From: Mytilisepta virgata
Taxonomy: Eukaryota > Mollusca > Bivalvia > Mytilida > Mytilidae
Assembly (NCBI GenBank): GCA_028015205.1
Contig: CM051518.1
Location: 34,314,001 to 34,378,000 of the forward strand
DNA length: 64,000 bases
Direction of reading: 5' to 3'
The translations under genes were made by a program, and so were the position numbers. Below, in pieces: positions 12,046 to 23,880 of the stretch. Numbering within the stretch: the stretch's first letter is position 1; the number at the start of each line of letters is the position of its first letter. Under the pieces are notes generated by a model. It was not told where the DNA came from. It saw nothing but the letters and a program-made list of their open reading frames with translations, and ran no database searches.

Positions 12046-12483
12046 AAAAATAGTATTGTTGTTCCTTTCTATAGGAGCACCAGGTTGGTAATTTGCCACA
12101 TGCTAGACCCATTTTACCAGAATTAACTACTAACAGCAGTATTTCTATCATACCATAATAAGTCTTGGGAAAGTGTAATCTTTTATAAATCTCAAAAAAA
12201 CAAAAAATCAAAAGAATTACCTCCTGCAAATTAAGTTTTCTCATAATTCAAAGTGAAGAGGTATAAATTACAGGTATCGAAAATTTAAAATGTATCCTAA
12301 TTACAATTCAGAGAAATAACCTCCCCAAATATTCTATAATTTGGTGATATGTTAGGCGTTGCTAAAATTCAACTATATAAAGAATATAGTTCATCATTGA
12401 AGTTATGATTATGGTCATACAGTCTATAGAGACTAAATATACAATTAACCTTAAACATTATGGAAGATGTAAAATAACAGTAC
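12046..12483. other. STIP1 intron, nothing recognised
   Basis: This is intronic sequence between the F1 head and the TPR exon, with no repeat or exon recognised. Confidence 0.5.
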
Positions 12484-12625
12484 CTGTTAAATGATTGTTA
12501 GCCTCTTCCAGGCCATTTTTTAACTGTTGATTATCGGGGTCAATCTTTAGTCCATCCATAAATACAGATGCTGCCTCTTCATATCTGTTGAGGTAACATA
12601 GTGCTGTGCCTTTCCTAGAATATCC
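12484..12625 (-). CDS. STIP1: STIP1 (HOP/STI1) exon, end of TPR1 domain
   Basis: The minus-strand translation (GYSRKGTALCYLNRYEEAAS, then VFMDGLKIDPDNQQLKNGLE) is the third TPR motif and capping helix of the TPR1 domain. In known STIP1 proteins this domain holds the C-terminal EEVD peptide of Hsp70. The start GYSRK follows DWPK of the preceding exon, as in the human protein (DWGKGYSRK). The acceptor CAG lies just before 12625. The donor GTACTG follows ACA-G at 12484, leaving one base of a glycine codon that the exon at 5552 completes. The exon is 142 nt. Confidence 0.92.
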
Positions 12626-12659
12626 CTGTTTGCATAGAGAATATAAACATTGTTGCAAT

Positions 12660-13435
12660 CTTTAAGTTCATCTTTAGGAATTCTTTTTGAAATTTCAAAA
12701 GCTGATAATGACCATACAACTGTAATCTATTTCAGTGTTCATAGTTTTATTTATTAATGAATATATAACAGAAAAAAAATCAAGAAATACATTTTTGAAT
12801 TATAATTGATAAGTAACTTTCAAAACAATTTTTGGGTTCACATGCCAGTTCGTATTTAAATCAAAATACTCTAACAACATTTCATTTTTTATGATTCCTT
12901 TGTCCTTTATTATTCACAAAGGTTAGTTAACCAACAAAAACTCGTCTTAATAATGATAAGCCAACAGTTAGACTTTCATTATATCCCAAAAGTCCATTCC
13001 ATGAGCTAATGTTTACAGACGGTACAAAAAGATATGCAAAGTTAATAATCTTCAGAATCCAGTATTCTGGACTGTGCTTTTGTACATTTGTTCTTTCTCA
13101 TATTCTATAATGGCTTTCATCACTTTAGAAAATACTATCTAATTGTTTTACCACTCTGGGCTTTCAAAAGTATTACTGTTAAGTTAGCTGTACTATACTT
13201 TAAATGTAGGCAGCTACCTACCTATAGCTATATGTACAAAAATTTTGTCTCAGTAGGCAGCTATTGTTAAAAGAATGGCAGGTGAAAATGTACCACCTAC
13301 CAGCTAATTTTAAAAGCATTGACCACTGAATGTACAATTTACAACTACCAAAATTTGTATTTCCAATAAAGGGATAACATGACAAACTACATGTATATTA
13401 CTCATTCAACTTGATATGAACAATGAATAACATAC
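12660..13435. other. STIP1 intron
   Basis: This is a short intron of ~0.8 kb between two coding exons. It has ordinary AT-rich sequence and no repeat recognised. Confidence 0.7.
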
Positions 13436-13645
13436 CTTTGGCCAATCTTTTTTTAGTTCAATAGTTTTTTCAGCATCTCCAAGTGCCTCTAAATAACGTG
13501 CTCCTTTTGTAAGAGCTGCTGATCTGTTACTGTATAATACATGATTGTCTGCATCAATAGCTATAGCCTCCGTATACTTCTTAATAGCCTCCTCAAAGTC
13601 ACCAGATTCTAAAGCTTTATTTCCTTCAGATTTTAATTCATTCAC
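13436..13645 (-). CDS. STIP1: STIP1 (HOP/STI1) exon, N-terminal TPR1 repeats
   Basis: These 210 nt (70 codons) translate to VNELKSEGNKALESGDFEEA, then IKKYTEAIAIDADNHVLYSN, RSAALTKGARYLEAL and so on to DWPK. This is the signature of the first two TPR motifs of STIP1. The basic and asparagine positions of the carboxylate clamp in the family (K in EGNKAL, N in YSNRSA) are present. The first codon is GTG read as valine after the acceptor TTTTAG, not a start codon. In human STIP1 the start codon lies in a tiny upstream exon (MEQ) followed by VNELK, so an upstream exon is expected. The donor AAG-GTATGT gives phase 0. Confidence 0.93.
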
Positions 13646-13879
13646 CTAAAATATTCACAGCTGTCTATCCATTTTTTCAAAGTAATTTTCTGGTGATGTT
13701 AAAATAATCTTTTTTACAGGCTTACAACTTAAAAATTATTACTTTTCATGTTTACCATATTTTTACTCCCCAACCAAACAAAATTATAATACAGTTCCTT
13801 CAGTAAAATCATGACAAAAAAATTTATATGGAAAGCCAGGTCCACATGCAAAACTAGAAATTTATAATTACAAAGTTTG

Positions 13880-14705
13880 CCTCATTCCCCCAATATTTTG
13901 GTGTGTGGCTGTGTAGCTCCCCGAGATGCTCCCTTACAGCAAGTAATATGATTGTTGGTCGCTTGGTCTCAAGAACTGAACTTGGACCTAAAACTTAACC
14001 TTAGTCAATGAAGCGCAATAAGTACAATGTAGGTTAGAGTGGCCTAATTTATGTGGGAGGCTGTGTTACTCCTTGAGATGCACCCTGACACCAAGTAATA
14101 TGACTGTAGGCCACTTGGTATCGGAGACCTGAACTCAGACATAAACTTAAGTTAATGAAGCGCAGTAAGTAAGTCAGAGTGACCTAATTTTAGTGGAAGG
14201 CTGTGTTACTCCCCTTCATGCATGCTCACACAAAGTAATATTATTGTAGGTCCCTTGGTATAGGAGAACTGAACTCAGACGTAAAACTAAACCTAATTCA
14301 ATGAAGGGCGATAAATCAGTCAGAGTGACCTAATTTTGGTGGGAGGCTGTGTTACTCCCTGAGATGCATCCTCACACCAATATGATAGTAGGTCCCTTGG
14401 TATCGGAGAACTGAACTTTGATGTAAAACTTAACCTAAGTCAATGAAGCGCGATAAGTAGGTCAGAGTGACCTAATTTTGGTGGGACGCTGTGTTACTCC
14501 CCAAGATGCATCCTCACACCAAGTAATATGATTGTATAAAAACAAACTTTGTAGAGGACCATCCAATGAACATCCCCACCAAGTTTGGTTTCATTTGGCC
14601 ATGGGGTTTTGCAGAAGACTGAAAGGTGAAAAGTTAAAAGGTGGACAGATGACAGACGTAAAGTGTTGGCAACAGCTCACCTGGCCTTTTTAGGCCAGGT
14701 GAGCT
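13880..14705 (-). mobile_element. Family F5 hairpin/tandem-core element in STIP1 intron 1
   Basis: The head is a perfect 13-bp stem (AGCTCACCTGGCC at 14674-14686, GGCCAGGTGAGCT at 14693-14705) with a 6-nt loop, next to an A run (a T run on the element strand). After it come short microsatellite-like sequence and tandem units of about 140-152 bp marked by GGCTGTGTTACTCC at about 13909, 14061, 14201, 14347 and 14489. No clear 3' hairpin is found, so the tail is lost or degenerate. Confidence 0.75.
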
Positions 14706-14921
14706 AAAAATTGGTATTTTATTTACTTTCCAGCAAAAATAAACTGAGAAAATTAAAAAGTTTCAGCAATAAAAAAAATTCTGTAGGTAATTTTTTCCTT
14801 TTATTTACTTTAGATTTAAAAATTTACCTATACTCTCAATTCGTTTTGTAAAAACAATATGTCACCAGCCTTTTTAAGGAGCTACATCTAATTTTAATGC
14901 TTTTAATTTAATTGTAAAAAT

Positions 14922-15923
14922 CGAACAGCGTTCCGAAGTCCCCCGCCACTAGAGCATCAGAAACCCTTGGACAAGTGAAACATAACAAAATTTTCTCAAA
15001 GAGAGAGAATAGAAGGACAAACAATTTGTGGTTATTGCTAAAGTTTTTTACAAGTTAATGAGTGGTATGAAGACATTTATACAATATGGGTATAGTGTTG
15101 AAATCTTATTTTACCATGTGTATTGAGAATTTATACAAATGTACATTTACTTCTTTTCAATAAACAGAAATGCTTTGATCAAAAGTATTCTGCCTAACAA
15201 ACTCTTAAAGACAGTATTTTTCAATTTTATAAGTTTCGATAGGAGTTTATGTATAAAACCTCCCTTTAGGTCCAAGTGTATAAATATTATTCCAGTGCAA
15301 GGAGAATATAAATTTTCTAGAACACTTAGATGAACATTTTGTCAATTTTCTAAGTTATTAAGGGGCATAACTCCTACAAAATTATTTCGACATGACTCAT
15401 CTTCGAACTCCCTTGAGGTATCATTGAGTTAAAGCTACTGTATAAATATTATCCAAATCGGTCAAGAAATAAATTTGCTAGAGCGCTTACATGAAAATTT
15501 TGTCAATTTTCTAAGTTATTAAGGGGCATAACTCCTACAAAAATATTTCGACATGACTCACCTTCGAACTCCCTTGAGGTATCATTGAGTTAAAGCTACT
15601 GTATAAATATTATCCAAATCGGTCAAGAAATAAATTTGCTAGAGCGCTTACATGAAAATTTTGTCAATTTTCTAAGTTATTATGGGGCATAACTCCTACA
15701 AAAATATTTCGACATGACTCATCTTCGAACTCCCTTGAGGTATCATTGAGTTAAAGCTACTGTATAAATATTATCCAAATCGGTCAAGAAATAAATTTGC
15801 TAGAGCGCTTACAAGGTGGACGGACGGACGGACGGAAACACGGACGGCACGACGGAAGCACGGACGGACGGACGGACGCCCGGCATTACCATATCCCCCG
15901 CATCGCGTTGCGGCGGGGGACAA
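14922..15923 (-). mobile_element. Family F2 hairpin/tandem-core element
   Basis: The head on the minus strand is a hairpin with stem TCCCCCGC/GCGGGGGA (15893-15921), followed by a GTCC-type microsatellite (about 15817-15880). Then come 161-bp tandem units, with GAGCGCTTAC at about 15481, 15642 and 15803. The tail contains TCCCCCGCC (14938-14947, the inverted form of the head) and CGAACAGCGTTCC. A longer copy lies in the opposite orientation at 42206-43355. Confidence 0.85.
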
Positions 15924-15979
15924 TAAAAGAGTTATCTTCTCTTTGTACAATAGTCTTGACGTCATCAAATTTCCCGTGA

Positions 15980-16900
15980 TTTATCTGTTCAATGTTCGAC
16001 GTCGTGAGCAAAATTGACAAGTCTTATACATGAACATGCTTGATTGAGTAAAGCTTTTTATTTGTTGCGGTAAAACTCCATTAAATTCTATATGCTATAG
16101 GACATTATCTTAAAATAACACTTTTGATTTTTGTGCGAACATAGGCAAAAATAGGAAAAAAATATTGAGTTAATCTTTACTATAAATTTTGGGGAGTGAT
16201 TTTGAAACTTCATGCAACAAATACATCATATTGGTGATATTATATAACTTTTCCTGACAAAAATATCATGGTTGATTTTTTTCTAGATAGTACAGTTGTA
16301 CTAAATAAAAAAAATCTATATTAATTTTTCGGCTTTTGAATAATTTATCTCAAAACAGAATTTTTTTAGTTTCATCATTGGATACATACATAATTTTAAG
16401 TATTTTCTGAAATAATATGAAACAATAGTGGACACGCAAAAATGTCTCACCTGTCATGTATTTCTAATGAAAGTAAATGCTATCAGACATACATTATAAA
16501 TTTTAAGCTGTAAATAATGAGATAATGTCAATGCTGCTGATGCCTATATGAACGCTAAAACTGCTGCCAGGCCTACTGAAGACAACTATAATAGTGTCTT
16601 CCTATATAGAGGAATGATTTTATGTATAATAGTGTTTGCTACCGATACATGTAGTGTTTTACATATACATTTTCATGCATATATCCTGGGAATCGTATGT
16701 AATTAGTGAGCATGTTTATACCCATATTATTCACCCTGATGGACTTGTGACTTAAAGCTAATGCGATGTGTAATTATAGGTGGTGGGTTAGCTATGCTAC
16801 AGTCGAAGTTCAATTACACCAGTGTGTTTACCGTTGGAACTTTATATTTATGATACTGGTGCCCGCACATATCCACACTCAATGATTTATCTTTTATTCT
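15980..16900. other. Unannotated stretch in STIP1 5' region
   Basis: This is AT-rich sequence with no repeat or protein recognised. If the first exon proposal at 16.9 kb is right, this is part of intron 1. Confidence 0.4.
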
Positions 16901-16902
16901 AC

Positions 16903-16914
16903 CTGCACATGCAT
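16903..16914 (-). CDS. STIP1: Candidate first coding exon of STIP1 (speculative)
   Basis: On the minus strand ATGCATGTGCAG is followed by GTAGAA, a phase-0 donor. Joining it to the 13645 exon would give Met-His-Val-Gln-Val-Asn-Glu-Leu-Lys. Human STIP1 has the same plan (Met-Glu-Gln, intron, Val-Asn-Glu-Leu-Lys). The support is the required phase, the family gene structure and the heat-shock-like motifs just upstream. Twelve coding bases carry little information, and other sites could serve. Confidence 0.3.
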
Positions 16915-16974
16915 AACAGTCGCTATACAGACACCAGGCCTGGGCGCCATAAAGAACTATTTTTGCTGTGTAAA

Positions 16975-17060
16975 GAAAATTCTACTCAAATTCCCATTCT
17001 CAGCCAATCACATTCAAGTATTCCGGTATTTAAGAATATTCTCAGACTTAAGAATATTCT
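16975..17060 (-). promoter_or_regulatory. Candidate heat-shock promoter of STIP1
   Basis: Three copies of the heat-shock-element dimer AGAAnnTTCT lie within 86 bp: AGAAAATTCT (16975-16984), AGAATATTCT (17033-17042) and AGAATATTCT (17051-17060). A CCAAT box (minus-strand ATTGG) is near 17003-17007. They sit 60-150 bp upstream of the candidate start codon of a co-chaperone gene known in other animals to be stress-responsive. The two last copies share their flanks, so they may be a local duplication. Confidence 0.4.
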
Positions 17061-17099
17061 CAACTTTTATGGTGCCAAAGCCAGTTGCTAACTGTACAC

Positions 17100-17600
17100 T
17101 TTCGAGTGGTACTCCAGACATTGGAGGGATGAAATAACAGAAAAGGAAAAGGAGCTGAAGTTCCTAGTTTACTGTCAATACTGAATACGTCTATTACCCC
17201 GATTCAAAAAAAATATCAGGGGCTCTAAAATAAGCTAACAAAGACGCTAACAAAATGTCAGTCAACACTACCCTCGGTACAGTCAAACGAAAATACAAAA
17301 TTCAAGCATAATTGGCCGAAATACCAAAATTGAAAACCGGCAACCCAACAAAAAAGATACACGTGCAGTAAGAATTTTCGTCTACCATCGTTTCCCAGTT
17401 ATATTTATTAGTTCTCTTTGTTATATTATACAGATTTTAACACCTACATACCTTTTTCGAGTTTTCAGTCGACATATTGTCAAGGTTTTTAAATATTTAA
17501 GAATTTTCTAGATCGCCTGAGAAAAGTGAATTTCGGAACTCTTGTTGATTATCTCCCTTTTGTTATCGGATCTTCTCTAATATTGCTATAGGTATTAGCA
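17100..17600. other. Unannotated upstream flank
   Basis: This is unique-looking DNA between the STIP1 promoter candidate and the LINE cluster. One further HSE-like string (GAATTTTCTAGA) lies at 17501-17512. No gene is seen. Confidence 0.4.
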
Positions 17601-18262
17601 GAGACAATTGTTATATAATTATGTCTCTGGTATTAGACAATAGACTTGAAAAATTCTTAGAAAAAAATAAAATAATTAATGACTGTCAAATTGGCTTTAC
17701 AAAAAATTCTAGAACATCTGACCATATGTTCATCTTGAAAACAATTATTGATAAGTATTGTAAATTTAAAGACGGTAGGGTGTTTGCATGCTTTGTTGAT
17801 TTTCGAAAAGCTTTCGTCTGTTTCGATACAATTATCCACACCGGTATTAAAATCAAACTATTACAAATAGGAGTTGGCTCAAAATTTTATAAAATTGTGA
17901 AAAATATGTACTCTATTAGTAAATCCTGCATTCGTAATAAAAATCAAACCACAGATTTTTTTCCAGTAGTATTAGGAGTGAAGCAAGGGGACAATTTAAT
18001 CTTTTTAAAATTTTATAAATGATCTTGCCAAGTATTTAAGCGATACTCCAGATCCTGTCTACATAAGCAATACTCCTATTCGCTGCTTAATGTGTGCAGA
18101 TGATATGGGTTTGCTAGCAGCAACTTCTAATGGGTTACAAGGTAAACTTGATGAACTCCAAACTTATTGTAAAGACTGGTGTTTAAGTGTTAATACTTCT
18201 AAAACTAAAGTCCAAATTTTTAACAAGGCAGGCAGGCATATACAACAAAAATTTTTGTTTTA
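17600..18262 (+). pseudogene. LINE reverse transcriptase fragment (LINE A)
   Basis: The translation shows the RT palm region: QIGFTKNSRTSDHMFILK, then RVFACFVDFRKAF (the first catalytic Asp motif), then VKQGDN. A second frame gives a CADDMG box in place of the usual Y/FADD, followed by KDWCLSVNTSKTKVQIFNKA. There is a frameshift between the two frames, and the endonuclease is missing. It is closely related to the longer LINE at 18880-22490 but in the opposite orientation. Confidence 0.85.
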
Positions 18263-18500
18263 TAGTGTACTTATTGAATGAATAGAATAGAATCAGGGCC
18301 CTCGAGGGGCAAATGGCAATACAATTATAATTTGACATATAAAATAAAATACGTAACATAACAATTACAAAACAACATTTAAACATGGAACTTGAACTAC
18401 AATAGTTCTATACATTATAATGGCATGTTTCACCAGTGATCCATAAAACCGCATAATTATATCAAGTTCAAATACAAAAAATATACTAGTATAATAGTAA
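18263..18500 (-). mobile_element. 3' tail of another LINE, minus strand
   Basis: The right-to-left reading ends with GCCCTCGAGGGCCCTGATTC and a (TTCTA/TTCA)-type tail. Similar 'cgagggccct' tails precede the ends of the LINE copies at 23.83 kb and 26.61 kb. Its poly-repeat end abuts the broken end of the plus-strand RT fragment at 18262, which suggests that it inserted there. Confidence 0.55.
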
Positions 18501-18619
18501 TGTGTATCGTCGAGGAAGCAGAGAACGAAGGATGAAGGATTTTAAAACATAAACCCGAAATTAGCGAACTCTTATTCCCATAGAGTGCACATTTGCATAA
18601 TCTTAGCTAGCATAAACGG

Positions 18620-18862
18620 ACCAACAATAATATGAGACCTCCTCGTACCTGATGCATCATAGCAAAAATTGTTGCTATAATGCAAAAGGTACCAAGGGTA
18701 GATACTAAAAGGTCAATTTGGTCAATTTATAGATGAAGTGCACCAAATATGCACAAAGAAGATTCATATGAATAAGATAATGGACCTCCTCGTACCTGGT
18801 GTATTATAACAAGATTTTATTGCCATAATACAGAAGGTACCAAGGGTAGATACAAAAAGGTC
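18620..18862. repeat. 148-bp direct duplication with internal hairpins
   Basis: Two units start with GACCTCCTCGTACCTG (about 18636 and 18783) and end with GGTACCAAGGGTAGATAC. Each unit has an imperfect dyad: GCATCATAGCAA with TTGCTATAATGC in the first, and GTATTATAACAA with TTGCCATAATAC in the second. No gene is seen. Confidence 0.7.
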
Positions 18863-18879
18863 CAATTATGCATAATAAT

Positions 18880-21800
18880 AAATATGTGTGAGGTATATGA
18901 ATCTTTGGTAAAGGACGTCACAATGATTCAGTCACATGTATCGTTTGAAACATTTTTGGTTTCATTTCTGGCTATATATTGTGAGAGATTTAATAAGATT
19001 TGCACATTTTCACAGCACATCAGCCATTTAAGTTTATCTGTATTACAAAGATCATCAAATCTATCACAAGATTCTGAGATTAATTCATGAAGACGTTTTC
19101 TGTCTTCAAGGTGAGATGGACATGTGAAGAGAAAGTGAACTTCGTCCTCCACCTCGCCCGACGAACACTTTAAACAAAACCTTTCACTACTTGCCACACC
19201 TGTATATCTACCTTGTTCTATCATAAGTTTATGTGATGACACCCTAAATTGTGTAATTTTTTCCTGTCTGTAATTTTATTAAGAAGTAAAATGTATTTTT
19301 CAAACCCAAAATTGGTTTTAAATAAAGTATAAGTTCTTAATTTACCATCCGAACTATTTTTTAGATCTTTATGCCATTGATCCACATAGTAAGAACGGAC
19401 AATTTTATTGAGTTGCTTTCTAAAGCTATATTCACTAAGAGTTGAAGGATTAACATTATTCAAATCAAGGGTTGTAAGAATTTGATTGATAGCTCCATAC
19501 CAGGATGGTAGTTTGTTTTGAAATAATTGTTTAGAAGATAAATATGCATCATTTAGTAAAGGAAAAGAGGTACCAAGATTCTCAAGTCTATGCCAGTATT
19601 TTAACATACTTTTGATAATATCAAAATGTAAAGGAAATCTACCAAGTTCAGATAATACTGCTAAATTGGTAGTTTTTTGTGTGTTCCAAGAATATAATTG
19701 CAAAATCTTATATGTAATTTCTCACATTGCGTATTAGAATATATTCTGTCGAATGGTTTGATACCATTTCTAAAACGAGCTGTTGTTGCATTGAATGTAC
19801 CCCAGATTTCACATCCATATAAAAGAATTGGTTTTATTGTGTGATCAAAAACATGCAAAGAAGTTTTGACACTAGGATTATGGGATAAAAAACCTTACTT
19901 AATTTGAAGTATCCCTTAAGTGTTTTTTTTTATACAATTCGTCTTGAGCATATGAAAATGAGCCAGATGCACTAAAGTAAAGCCCTAGATATTTGTATCT
20001 GTTAACACATTCAATATTGCTATCACATAAAGTAAAATTTTGAGAGAGATGTCGGCCTGCTTTGTTGAAAATCAAAACTTTAGTTTTTTTAGTATTTACA
20101 TTTAAACACCAGTCCTTACAATAATTAGTTAATTTGTCCAGTCTTTTTTGTAGACCAGTAGCGGAATATGATAGGATAATAACATCATCTGCATACATTA
20201 GACAGTTGACAGCACGATTGTTTAGTTCAATGTAATCTGAAAGACCGTCAAAGTATCTAGGGAGATCATTAATAAAAAAATTGAATAGGTTGGGTCTCAG
20301 ATTATCACCCTGTCTAACTCCTACTTTGTTATCAAACCATGATGTTCTTTTTTGACATATTCTTATACAAGATTTGCTTTCCGAATAAATGGCCTTTATG
20401 ATTTTGTGAAATAACGATTCAACTCCTATGTCAAGGAGTTTAAGCTTGATTTCTGTATGTACAACGGTATCAAACGCTTTTCGAGTATCAACAAAGCAGG
20501 CAAACACTCTCCCACCTTTGTTATGACAATACTTGTTTATGATACATCTCAAGATAAACATATGATCAGATCTCCTTGCTTTTTTTGTAAAGCCGATTTG
20601 ACATGGGTCTATAATTTTTGTTTTTTTTTCTAAAAACTTACTTCGTCTTCTGTCTAGTATAGCATTAAAAAATTTTCCCAGTGCACTTGTGATAGTAATA
20701 CCTCTATAGTTATTTGGATCAGTTGGATCATTATCTTTGTGTAAAGTTACAATGTAACCTTCTGCCCATGCATCTGGATATATACTGAAGGTTAAACATG
20801 CATTAAAAATATTGCATAAACTATGCAGTAAACTGGATTGACCATATTTTAACATATTGTTTGAAATGGTATCAAGTCCAGAGGCTTTATTGCATTTTAA
20901 TTTTGCAATTGCCTCTGAGATCTCAGCTATATTTATCTTTACATCAAGTTCATTAAAGCATTTGAGCTTTTCCAGCTTCTTTTCTAATACTTTCAATCTC
21001 TCTGGGAACCTATCGTTTATACTTCCCAGGTTTTTAAAATGTGAGAACCATAACTCTGGATCAACTGACGAACTTGGATCATCTTTTCGGTCCTCCCTAA
21101 GTTCATTTACTAAATTCCAATATTTTTTTGGATTGTCTTGATGCAACTGATCAAGTTGTTGTATAATGGATTTTTTAAAAGATTTGAATTTAAATTTTCT
21201 CAGTTTGTTGTACTCTCTGTATAATTTGTAGTAGTGCCCTTTAATAATGGGATCTTTTGGATATTTAGAATATATTTTCCCATACTCTGTAAGATGTTTC
21301 CCCTTTTTTCAAATCAAAATCAAACCATTTTTTGTTTTTTGGTCCATTTTCCTTCCTAATTTTGTTTTTTTTCAGCGATGCATTTGTAGCAGATAATAGA
21401 ACATTGGTTAAATTGGTTGTTGCCTTATTGACATCATCAATGCATGCTAATTTGCTGTTATTAATTTCTAAAATTTTTGTATGTAGTTCTGGTGTGAGTA
21501 ATGCAGATTGAAATAAATACTCGGAACCATCTGACCATATGAAATCTTGCGACATATCAACCATAGACATCTGAGAAGCATTTGTATCACATACATCATA
21601 GTTAGCAGACATTTCCCATTCTAACTTGCAATGACAATCTGACAATGTTGGAATAAAATTTGCAACATGAAAATATAATATTTGATTGATCATGTTCTGA
21701 GATACAATAACATAATCTACTGTACTTTCACCATTTGATGTATAACATGACAAAGCACCAAACGAGTCACCAAATATTCTACCATTTAAGAGTCGCAATT

Positions 21801-22490
21801 GATGCCCAATGCACAGATCTGTAAGTTCTTTACCTCTAGTGTCAGTGATTTTATCTTGACTAGCACGGTTATTAATTTGTTGATCAAGTGGGTATGATTC
21901 AAACAATGGTGTATATTTGTTTGTATCCCCTTCTATAAAATCTAATTGGGCCCCAATTCTGGCGTTAAAATCGCCACAAAGTGTTACATTGCCCATTTTT
22001 TTTATATTTTAATAAATCTTTTTTCAATTTCTTGCAGCAAATCAAGATTGAGGCTTCTAGAATATGATGACCCGCTCGGTGGATTATATATTAAACAAAT
22101 GTATAGATCACTGGTGAAACCAAAATATTTTTTTTCTAGCTTTACCCATTGATAATCAGGGTTACTGTTATCTAAAATTTTCACATGGGGTTTAATATGT
22201 TCTTTTCGAAGAATTGCCAATCCCCCAAAATATCTTTTATTTCCACGGGACATGTTCCAACTTGTGGAATGATAGAAAAAAGGCCGACTTTTGCAAGTGA
22301 CGGATCATGGCCCATATGTGTTTCTGCTAAAAATACAATATCGAAATTTTCAATATTATCTAGGAAGAGTTTGTCCTCTAATTTGTTGTGGGCCCTAGAT
22401 TTTAGTCCTCCAACATTCCAGAAACAAAATTTAATAGATTTGCACATCTTCGGTGCGGAAGGTCTTTTACACATAATATTGTAACAATTG
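18880..22490 (-). pseudogene. LINE with APE endonuclease and reverse transcriptase, frameshifted (LINE B)
   Basis: This is the most complete retrotransposon in the window. Near 22474 it begins with an apurinic-type endonuclease: FWNVGGL, then DIVFLAETH, YNPPSG, GDFNAR (about 21973), DYVIVS and a degenerate SDCHC. The reverse transcriptase follows (21146-19899): NNYRGITITSALGKFFN, VFACFVDTRKAFD, VGVRQGDNLRPNLFN and the catalytic YADD, then KDWCLNVNTKKTKV and YKYLGLYFSASGSF. The C-terminal part (19703-18928) ends in a Cys/His knuckle, CLKCSSGEVEDEVHFLF-TCP. At least four frameshifts break the reading frame (near 22.2, 22.0, 21.2 and 19.9-19.7 kb), so it is dead. It is a non-LTR element of the endonuclease-RT type; I cannot assign the clade with confidence. 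Confidence 0.93.
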
Positions 22491-22499
22491 AAAAATTTA

Positions 22500-23880
22500 A
22501 GGAAAAAGTAATAAAACTTTTAGACACAAATCTGATGTAAAATTTGAGCAAAAGACTTTCTATAGAAAAAAAGTAATAAAACTTTTAGACACAAATCTGA
22601 TGTAAAATATGAAAAAAACTTTTCTATTGAATGTTTAAAGTCGTGTAAATATCTGGGTATGATGTCCAGCAGTTCTGGGTCATTCTCCCTCGCTCAACAG
22701 GAACTATTTAAAAAAGGCTTTCTGTAAACTGCCTTTATTGCGCTGGAGTATGGGGGTTATTCAATCCATTCACAGCAAAATTCAGATCTGAAACTTGTAA
22801 TTTAGATAGTATTTATACAAACTTACCTTGTGAGAAAATGCATATTTAATTTTGTAAATTTGTTCTTGGGGTGCATAAAAAAATCAACTAACTATGGTGT
22901 TCTATCGGAATTTGGAAGGTTTCCGATTTATTTTGATATTATCAAAGCTATGGTCAATATTGGCATAGATTGGAAAATCTTAACTCTTCGTTCTCATTAT
23001 TAAATCATGCATTTATTGAAAGTAAATCATTATTTGATAAAAAAAATCCTTCGTGGTTTAGTTCAGTAGGATATATACTTAATAATATAAAGGGAAAGAA
23101 TGAATCATTGAAAGAAACCAAATTTACAAAGTTTAAAGAAATGAGTAAGAAGTTGATATTTCAGCACTACCTATAGACATGTGGCAAGCTCAAACAACAA
23201 AACACACCCATGGAAAACTTGAGAACTATTGCCAACTTAAAAATAATTTTGGAATTGAAAAATATTTGCTTATCCTGAAAAACTTTGAGCATCGGAGAAA
23301 TATAATTAAACTCAGAATATTTGCACATAGGTTACAAGTTGAACATGGGAGATATCAGGATATTCTTCAACACAACAGAACATGTGTCAGGTGCACATCG
23401 GGGGAAATAGATGATGAGAAACACTTTTTGTTTATGTGTAATAATAACAATCATTTAAGAAAATCAATGATTGAATTAATTAATACCTCATGTGCTAATT
23501 TTAAATATCTGGGCATCAATGAAAAATTTATATGGTTATTTAACAATGAAAATTTTAGTATAGTGGTCTCAATTTATGATTTAATAACAGCAAGTGGGGT
23601 CTGATTTTCCATACAGCTTTTGCTACCACTATTGTTGTTTTCTTTAACTCTTAATGATGTGTGCCTGAGACACTGTTCCAAACTTGTATTGTTATTATAC
23701 TTATACAATTCACGTGTTTGTAGTTGTTAACTTAAGCAACATTTACATGGTTATTTTATATACCATACATTTGTCATACATGTTTGTTTTATATATGTAA
23801 CTCAATCATATTTGTTTTGTACTGTAATTATGCCCTCCATGGGCCCATTAATTGGTAAATAAAATCTTCTTCTTCTTCTA
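22500..23880 (+). pseudogene. LINE 3' fragment (LINE C)
   Basis: This is a 5'-truncated copy of a related LINE on the plus strand. It runs from the post-RT YLGM-SSSSGSFSLAQQELF region (about 22650) to the C-terminal knuckle CVRCTSGEIDDEKHFLFMC (about 23380). It ends after GCCCTCCATGGGCCC and AATTGGTAAATAAAATC with a (TTC)n tail at 23863-23879. Stops and frameshifts are present. A 60-bp stretch (AAGTAATAAAACTTTTAGAC) is duplicated at 22510 and 22572. It lies head to head with LINE B. Confidence 0.85.

Noticed and set aside
13406..13645. Start codon of STIP1 at 13645
   Set aside because: The first codon is GTG directly after a TTTTAG acceptor. Family gene structure has VNELK at the start of exon 2.
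15797..15979. Frame rich in DGRTDGR repeats
   Set aside because: It translates the GGAC/GTCC microsatellite of an F2 element. The same kind of artefact occurs at 8134, 11887 and 42068.
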